17,294 nt of DNA from Nitrospira sp. (lineage in GTDB: Bacteria > Nitrospirota > Thermodesulfovibrionia > Thermodesulfovibrionales > SM23-35): positions 1-17,294 of the forward strand of contig VGWZ01000012.1 in the NCBI GenBank assembly GCA_016873595.1. Direction: 5' to 3'. A model generated the notes under the pieces. That model saw only the letters and a list, made by a program, of their open reading frames with translations, was not told where the DNA came from and made no database searches. Made by a program: the position numbers and the translations under genes. Positions within the stretch are counted from its first letter, which is position 1, and every line of letters begins with the position of its first letter. Shown here piece after piece: positions 12,765 to 17,294 of the stretch.

Positions 12765-14224
12765 AGGAGGGGTCTTCTCCTGTGCCAATCGGTTGCCTGT
12801 TCATATGCAGAGGCGAGTTTTAAAATAGACTCTTCATCAAAATGTTTTCCGATAAGCTGTAACCCGATCGGCAGATTATTTGACGTAAATCCGCAGGGTA
12901 TAGAAATCCCCGGCACTCCAGCAAGGTTCACCGAAATCGTGAATATATCCGAGAGATACATCTGAAGCGGATCCGCAGTCTTTTCTCCAATGTTAAATGC
13001 AGAAGTTGGTGAGGTAGGAGTGACAATGACATCAACAACCTTAAAGACGTCTTCAAAATCCTTTTTGATCAACGTTCTTACTTGTTGTGCCTTCCTGTAA
13101 TATGCCTCATAGTATCCGGATGAGAGGGCATACGTGCCGAGCATTATCCTCCTTTTGACTTCAGCACCAAACCCTTGTGCCCTTGAATTCATATACGTAT
13201 CAATAAGGTCTTTACCTTCTGCCCTCAAGCCATATTTTACGCCATCATATCGTGCAAGGTTAGATGAGGCCTCAGATGTAGCGAGGACATAATATGTTGC
13301 AACTGCATATCCGGTATGGGGCAGAGATACCTCGACAGGAATTGCACCAAGTGATTCAAGTTTTCTGATTGCATCTTTTATCGAAGTATCTATTTCTTTA
13401 TCCATTCCCTCGATGAAATATTCTCTCGGAATCCCTATTCGTATCCCTTTTATGTCACTGCCGATGACTGCGGTAAAATCAGGCACTGGCAGGGGTGCTG
13501 ATGTAGAATCGAACGGGTCATGGCCTGAGATTATATTCATTAAAATCGCAGCGTCTCTCACGTTTTTTGTAATCGGCCCTATCTGGTCAAGAGATGAGGC
13601 AAAGGCAACAAGCCCATATCGTGACACACGACCATACGTTGGTTTCAACCCTACCACTCCACATAGAGAAGCTGGTTGTCTGATCGAGCCCCCTGTATCT
13701 GAACCGAGTGCTGCAATGCATTCATCTGACGCAACTGCTGCAGCAGAGCCACCGCTTGAACCTCCCGGTGCTCTCTCTAAATCCCATGGATTTCTTGTAA
13801 CATGAAATCCTGAGTTTTCTGTTGATGAACCCATTGCAAATTCATCCAGATTTGTCTTTCCGATGAGGACATACCCTTGCTCGATGAGTCTCGATGTCAC
13901 CGTGCTTTCATACGGCGGGATAAAATTATAGAGTATTTTTGATGAGCATGTAGTGCGGATGCCTTTAGTGCACATATTATCTTTTATCGAAATAGGAATC
14001 CCGAGCAAGGATTTGCTGCTTTGTTTCTCAGTAGAATCGAGCTTCTTCTGAGCATCTTCAGCCATCTTTAGAGCTTTATCCTCTGTGATGGTCACAAATG
14101 CCTTTACCTTCTCCTCAACAGCATCTATCCTCTGATAAATAGAGCTGACTATATCCTTAACAGAGACTTCTTTTCTATCAAGAAGGTCTCTTAACTCAGA
14201 AATTGTCTGCCTGTAAAGCTCCAA
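12761..14224 (-). CDS. gatA: Aspartyl/glutamyl-tRNA(Asn/Gln) amidotransferase subunit A
   Basis: A 487-aa amidase-signature enzyme that releases ammonia from glutamine for the GatCAB complex. The Lys-cisSer-Ser triad is intact: K81 in GIPISIKDN, S156 in PGGSSGGSAA and S180 in GSDTGGSIRQPA, spaced as in Staphylococcus aureus GatA. KPTYGRVSRYGLVAFASSLDQIGP and the C-terminal GVPGISIPCGFTSNNLPIGLQLIG are also typical. Two adjacent TTG codons (14227, 14224) can start it. AGGAGG is five bases from the second and two from the first, so 14224 is preferred. The stop overlaps gatB by four bases. gatC is not adjacent: the upstream gap (170 bases to the divergent secretin) is too small to hold it. Confidence 0.95.
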   Translation of the reverse strand: MELYRQTISELRDLLDRKEVSVKDIVSSIYQRIDAVEEKVKAFVTITEDKALKMAEDAQKKLDSTEKQSSKSLLGIPISIKDNMCTKGIRTTCSSKILYNFIPPYESTVTSRLIEQGYVLIGKTNLDEFAMGSSTENSGFHVTRNPWDLERAPGGSSGGSAAAVASDECIAALGSDTGGSIRQPASLCGVVGLKPTYGRVSRYGLVAFASSLDQIGPITKNVRDAAILMNIISGHDPFDSTSAPLPVPDFTAVIGSDIKGIRIGIPREYFIEGMDKEIDTSIKDAIRKLESLGAIPVEVSLPHTGYAVATYYVLATSEASSNLARYDGVKYGLRAEGKDLIDTYMNSRAQGFGAEVKRRIMLGTYALSSGYYEAYYRKAQQVRTLIKKDFEDVFKVVDVIVTPTSPTSAFNIGEKTADPLQMYLSDIFTISVNLAGVPGISIPCGFTSNNLPIGLQLIGKHFDEESILKLASAYEQATDWHRRRPLL

Positions 14225-14340
14225 CAAGCCCTCCTCTTTTCATTCTCTTTCAGTTAATGTATTGACAGATTTTTAAGTCTATTAATTATGGCATGAGAGA
14301 ATCAATATCTCAAGCTTTCAGAATCAATAGAAACTCTGCC

Positions 14341-14369
14341 TTGACAATCTGTTACGGATTCATTATTTT
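14341..14369 (+). promoter_or_regulatory. Candidate promoter of the secretin gene
   Basis: A consensus TTGACA (14341-14346) is followed after 17 bp by TATTTT (14364-14369, 4 of 6). The implied start near 14376 leaves a ~22-base leader containing AAGGAGGA. A second TTGACA at 14262-14267 lies upstream, with a weak AATTAT at 16 bp spacing, and could be an additional start. Confidence 0.45.
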
Positions 14370-14397
14370 AAAGCACTATAATAAGGAGGAGATTTTT

Positions 14398-16506
14398 GTG
14401 AGAAGATTTATTTTTTATCCTGCTTTTTTTATTTTTATCCTTTTTCTGTTAGAGACCGCTTCCTTTGGAATGGGGGCAACTCCTTTGCAACCGCCAGTAC
14501 AAGAGCCTGCTGTAGTAAGTCCTGCACCAGATGAGAAACAAGAGCAGGGGACTGTAAAACCCGATGACAAAAAACCTCCAAAAGCTATACTACCAGAACC
14601 GACGTCATCAAAACCTGGTGAAACAGGGGCTTTAGTGCAACCTCCCACAGAAACACCAACCCCAACAGAGGTTAAACAGCCTGCGCCAGAACAGGCCGGA
14701 CCTGTCGAACAGGTTGTTCCGCCGAAGCCACCAAAGGCACCTCGGATGCGTGCATCGGAGGCCGCGGTGACCTTCTTTTTTGATGATGCAGATATCTTTG
14801 AGGTTGCACATACAGTATTTGGCGAAGTGCTCAAGGTTAATTATATTATTGATCCGAAGGTTAAAGGACGGGTGACTTTCAGGACGGTTACCCCTATCCC
14901 TCGTGATGAAGTCCTGCCTATAATGGAGATAATCCTGAGACTGAATGGCATTGGTTTTGTAGAAGAGCAAGGGCTTTACAGAATAGTTCCTTTAACTGAA
15001 GTCCCAAAGGAGCTTGTGTATGCTCAGGTGGGAAAGGAACCTGATAAGGTTGCTATTGAGCTCTTCACTTTTAAGAATGTGAATATAAAGGATTCCATGG
15101 CTGATATTGAAAATGCCATAGGCTTAACTGTGAAAGGTGGAACAGTACGCGCACTTCCTATCTATCGGTTAAATGCACTTATGGTTATTGCATCCACAAA
15201 AGAACAGATGGATTACGTCCGGAAATGGGTTAGTGCCTTCGATGGTATGTTTGCAGTGGCAAGACCCAAGATTTTTGTTTATCCCTTACAGAATAGCAAA
15301 GCAGCCCATGTTGCCTCACTTCTCCAGTCAATATTTTCAGGAGGAGCACCTTCAGCACCTCCAACAACTGCGCCAAAAACAGAGCCACTAAAGACAACTC
15401 CTTCCACATCTTCTCTTACAACGCCTTCTCCTACTACAACAACTCCTTCAGCGCCAAAATTGGGTGCGGCAGCAGTTGCTACAGGAACAGGTTTTTTGGT
15501 CTCACCAGATACGAGGGTCTTTGCTGATGAAATAGCTAATTCATTGATCATCCTTGCAATATCTGCTGATTATGCCTTTATAGAGGAGACGGTAAAGAAG
15601 ATTGATACTTTGCCAAGGCAGGTAGTGATTGAAGGGCTTATAGCTAGTGTAACCCTTACAGACAAATTAGATTTTGGAATTCAATGGACTATACAAAATG
15701 ATTTGACTATAAAAGGCTTTAAACCTTTTGATAGGAATATTAATATCAGTGGTCCTTTAACACTTGACACTAGAATCCCTTCTCCTACCTTTACCTTTAC
15801 TGCATACGATGCAGCTAACCAAGTTAAGTTACTTCTCCAATCCCTTGCGTCAGAGGGGAAGGCAAAGATTCTTGCTGCCCCTCACATCCTCGTATCTGAT
15901 AATCGTGAGGCAAGGATTCAGGTAGGGTCACAGGTTCCTATTGCGACCTCAACGACGGCAACCCCTATAGGTACAGGGACCACAGTGACAACTACCACTA
16001 CCTCTACCGTGCAATACAAAGACATTGGAATCATACTCAAGGTGAAACCTCAGGTGAATGATAGCGGATTAGTTTCTCTTGAGATATCTCAGGAGGTTTC
16101 CTCAATTGGAGCAGAAAAGATAATAATTGCTAATCAAGCATTCGACTCTATAGACAAGACAGAGGCTACCACAAACCTTGTTGCACAGGATGGCGAGACG
16201 ATCATTATCGGGGGTCTTATAAGAGAAGATATTACTAAATCAAGATCGGGCATACCATTTCTCAGCAAGATTCCTATACTCGGTTATCTCTTTGGCAGTA
16301 CGATAGACGAGACTAAAAGAACTGAACTCATAATCCTTCTCACACCCCGTGTCATGAAAAACCAGCAAGAGGCGCGGGATATAACATCAGATTATGTCGA
16401 CAGGTATAGGGGGAGCACTAAAGATAAACAGATAGACGAGTTCATAAAAGATAAAGGCAAGAAAGAACAAGATGGTAAGGACACAAAAAACAAGGATTCA
16501 AAATAA
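14398..16506 (+). CDS. Type II secretion-type outer-membrane secretin (GspD family)
   Basis: A 702-aa secretin that forms the multimeric gated channel in the outer membrane. GTG 14398 is chosen because AAGGAGGA lies seven bases upstream and it yields a clean signal peptide (RRFIFYPAFFIFILFLLETASFG); there is no lipobox Cys. A Pro-rich periplasmic spacer (~29-115) is followed by N0 (~122-201), N1 (~218-283) and N2 (~291-405). N2 is split by a Thr/Ser/Pro-rich loop (~317-359). The secretin barrel domain (~410-653) includes VPIATSTTATPIGTGTTV (the inner gate/hairpin) and the C-terminal signature SGIPFLSKIPILGYLFGS...TELIILLTPRVMK. A Lys/Asp-rich tail of ~48 residues follows. No other secretion gene is adjacent, so T2SS versus another secretin-using machine is not settled. 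Confidence 0.88.
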   Translation: MRRFIFYPAFFIFILFLLETASFGMGATPLQPPVQEPAVVSPAPDEKQEQGTVKPDDKKPPKAILPEPTSSKPGETGALVQPPTETPTPTEVKQPAPEQAGPVEQVVPPKPPKAPRMRASEAAVTFFFDDADIFEVAHTVFGEVLKVNYIIDPKVKGRVTFRTVTPIPRDEVLPIMEIILRLNGIGFVEEQGLYRIVPLTEVPKELVYAQVGKEPDKVAIELFTFKNVNIKDSMADIENAIGLTVKGGTVRALPIYRLNALMVIASTKEQMDYVRKWVSAFDGMFAVARPKIFVYPLQNSKAAHVASLLQSIFSGGAPSAPPTTAPKTEPLKTTPSTSSLTTPSPTTTTPSAPKLGAAAVATGTGFLVSPDTRVFADEIANSLIILAISADYAFIEETVKKIDTLPRQVVIEGLIASVTLTDKLDFGIQWTIQNDLTIKGFKPFDRNINISGPLTLDTRIPSPTFTFTAYDAANQVKLLLQSLASEGKAKILAAPHILVSDNREARIQVGSQVPIATSTTATPIGTGTTVTTTTTSTVQYKDIGIILKVKPQVNDSGLVSLEISQEVSSIGAEKIIIANQAFDSIDKTEATTNLVAQDGETIIIGGLIREDITKSRSGIPFLSKIPILGYLFGSTIDETKRTELIILLTPRVMKNQQEARDITSDYVDRYRGSTKDKQIDEFIKDKGKKEQDGKDTKNKDSK

Positions 16507-16593
16507 GATACCCCTTGATTATTTATAAAAAATAAAATTTCTGAACGTAAGTTCACTTCAAAGAATGAACGAAGAAAATCCTTTAGTATCCAT

Positions 16594-16617
16594 AATTGTC
16601 CGGGATATTTGACAATT
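16594..16617. repeat. Inverted repeat upstream of vapBC
   Basis: AATTGTC (16594-16600) and GACAATT (16611-16617) are perfect 7-bp arms around a 10-base spacer. The right arm overlaps a TTGACA hexamer (16609-16614). It could be an outer operator for the antitoxin or part of a secretin 3' structure. Confidence 0.35.
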
Positions 16618-16639
16618 CACACTAAAATGTGTTACACAT
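16609..16639 (+). promoter_or_regulatory. vapBC promoter region with 13-bp palindromic operator candidate
   Basis: TTGACA (16609-16614) is a consensus -35. The -10 is uncertain: either TACACA at 18 bp spacing, or TAAAAT (16623-16628) without a matching -35. ATGTGT-T-ACACAT (16627-16639) is a perfect palindrome around one base, placed over the -10/start region. That is the usual position for sites bound by ribbon-helix-helix antitoxins that autoregulate their operon. Confidence 0.45.
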
Positions 16640-16670
16640 ATTTACGTGCAATTTAAAATGGAGGATATCA

Positions 16671-16916
16671 ATGAACAGGCAGAATGTAACACTATCTTTA
16701 CCAAAGGCATTATTAAGACAAGCCAAGGCATTAGCAGCAAAGGAAGATAAGTCTCTTAGTGCATTTATAAGGGAATCCGTTGAAAACAGGGTGAGGGAAA
16801 AGGTGGGTTACAAGGAGGCGATGGAAAGACATCTAAAGATTCTTGAAAAAGGTTTTGACCTTGGAACAAAGGGACATATCTCAATAACGAGAGAAGAACT
16901 TCATGAGAGGAGATAA
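16671..16916 (+). CDS. VapB-type ribbon-helix-helix antitoxin
   Basis: An 81-aa protein. Residues 1-45 form a ribbon-helix-helix DNA-binding fold: strand QNVTLSLPKALLRQAKALA, then KSLSAFIRESVENRV. The C-terminal half (EAMERHLKILEKGFDLGTKGHISITREELHERR) is the part expected to wrap the toxin; the ITREELHERR-type ending is common in antitoxins paired with PIN toxins. ATG 16671 is set by GGAGG (16660-16664) six bases upstream; the longer frame from GTG 16629 would start inside the palindrome. It overlaps the PIN toxin gene by 14 bases in another frame, so the two are translationally coupled. Confidence 0.85.
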   Translation: MNRQNVTLSLPKALLRQAKALAAKEDKSLSAFIRESVENRVREKVGYKEAMERHLKILEKGFDLGTKGHISITREELHERR

Positions 16917-17294
16917 GGTATTTTTGGATACGAATATCTTAGTTTATGCCCATGATGTCTCCGCTGGAGATAAACATGCGATAGCATTGAGAATCATAAA
17001 AGATTTATGGAACTCAGGGTTTGGAGTTTTGAGCATCCAGGTTTTACAGGAGTTTTTCGCTACCGCAACAAAGAAAATCCCTAAACCATTAAGCGTCCTT
17101 GAGGCTAAAGAAATCATCAGGATTCTTTTAAAATGGGATATTGTTATCAATGACGGAGAGAGTTTATTAGAGGCGATAGAAATTCATTTACGATATAAGT
17201 ATTCCTTCTGGGATGCTATGATTATAGAGGCAGCCCTAAGAGGTAATGCTTCATTACTGTTGTCTGAGGATTTATCTGATGGTCAAATAATTAA
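16903..17294 (+). CDS. VapC-type PIN-domain ribonuclease toxin (3' truncated by window)
   Basis: Open from ATG 16903 to the window end without a stop; 130 residues are visible. PIN-domain toxins are Mg2+-dependent RNases that cleave tRNA or rRNA and halt translation. The acidic quartet is present: D9 in KVFLDTNILVYAHD, E50 in SIQVLQEFFA, D104 in YSFWDAMIIEAAL and D123 in LLSEDLSDGQ. Family members are ~130-145 aa, so only a few C-terminal residues (the usual hydrophobic end strand) should be missing. The gene overlaps vapB by 14 bases; GAGAGAAGAA upstream of the ATG is a weak ribosome site, suggesting coupled translation keeps toxin below antitoxin. Confidence 0.85.
   Translation, partial: MRGDKVFLDTNILVYAHDVSAGDKHAIALRIIKDLWNSGFGVLSIQVLQEFFATATKKIPKPLSVLEAKEIIRILLKWDIVINDGESLLEAIEIHLRYKYSFWDAMIIEAALRGNASLLLSEDLSDGQII

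Noticed and set aside
12765..12788. TTG-started extension of GatB (eight residues)
   Set aside because: No ribosome site is present; ATG 12764 gives the ATGA overlap with gatA and the usual GatB N-terminus.
13413..13805. Antisense open frame inside gatA (130 codons)
   Set aside because: It is a shadow of the strongly conserved gatA coding sequence with no ribosome site or recognisable protein.
14293..14397. Upstream in-frame start for the secretin
   Set aside because: It would bury the signal peptide behind 35 extra residues; GTG 14398 has an excellent ribosome site and exposes the signal peptide.
16629..16670. GTG start for the VapB-like antitoxin
   Set aside because: It starts inside the operator palindrome and has no ribosome site; ATG 16671 follows GGAGG.

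Overview
This roughly 40% GC window reads as chromosomal core DNA from a Gram-negative bacterium. An outer-membrane secretin is present, and Asn/Gln-tRNA is made through GatCAB-type amidotransfer. TTG and GTG starts are common. The gene set (type I-beta-like DAHP synthase end, gatA-gatB, tRNA-Ser/ffs/dnaX/ybaB/recR) would fit a Nitrospirota (Thermodesulfovibrionia-like) or deltaproteobacterial-grade organism, but that placement is an inference of low confidence.

Left part, 1-6956. The 3' end of a DAHP synthase gene is followed by a perfect 20-bp palindrome and a 151-bp terminal-inverted-repeat element. A minus-strand HTH/Zn-ribbon regulator then faces away from a two-gene AbiE-type toxin-antitoxin operon. 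In that operon the nucleotidyltransferase toxin comes first, and a 10-bp-arm inverted repeat covers the -10 box and abuts the start codon. Next come plus-strand housekeeping genes: a YajD-like HNH protein, a phosphohexomutase, a UvrD/Rep-family helicase and a small flavodoxin-like protein. They end at a convergent junction holding a 34-bp near-perfect palindrome.

Central part, 14227-7091, all minus strand in transcription order: gatA, gatB, a second copy of the inverted-repeat element, an unrecognised 206-aa gene, tRNA-Ser(GGA), the SRP RNA (ffs), dnaX, ybaB, recR and a DUF167 gene. This is a translation and replication/repair block. Repeats sit in most of its intergenic gaps. Two points stand out. 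First, gatB carries a 36-bp palindrome that is exactly 12 in-frame codons, and removing it restores a canonical GatB sequence. Second, dnaX has a run of nine A at codons 385-387, beyond which both other frames stop within 16 codons; this matches the slippage arrangement that yields a short gamma form.

Right part, 14228-17294. A secretin (GspD-type) gene is transcribed divergently from gatA. It is followed directly by a VapBC-type toxin-antitoxin pair whose PIN toxin gene runs off the window end.

I see no CRISPR array, no insertion-sequence transposase, no prophage and no riboswitch. The most notable material is the set of small palindromic and MITE-like repeats and their effects on host genes, rather than a new multi-gene system.
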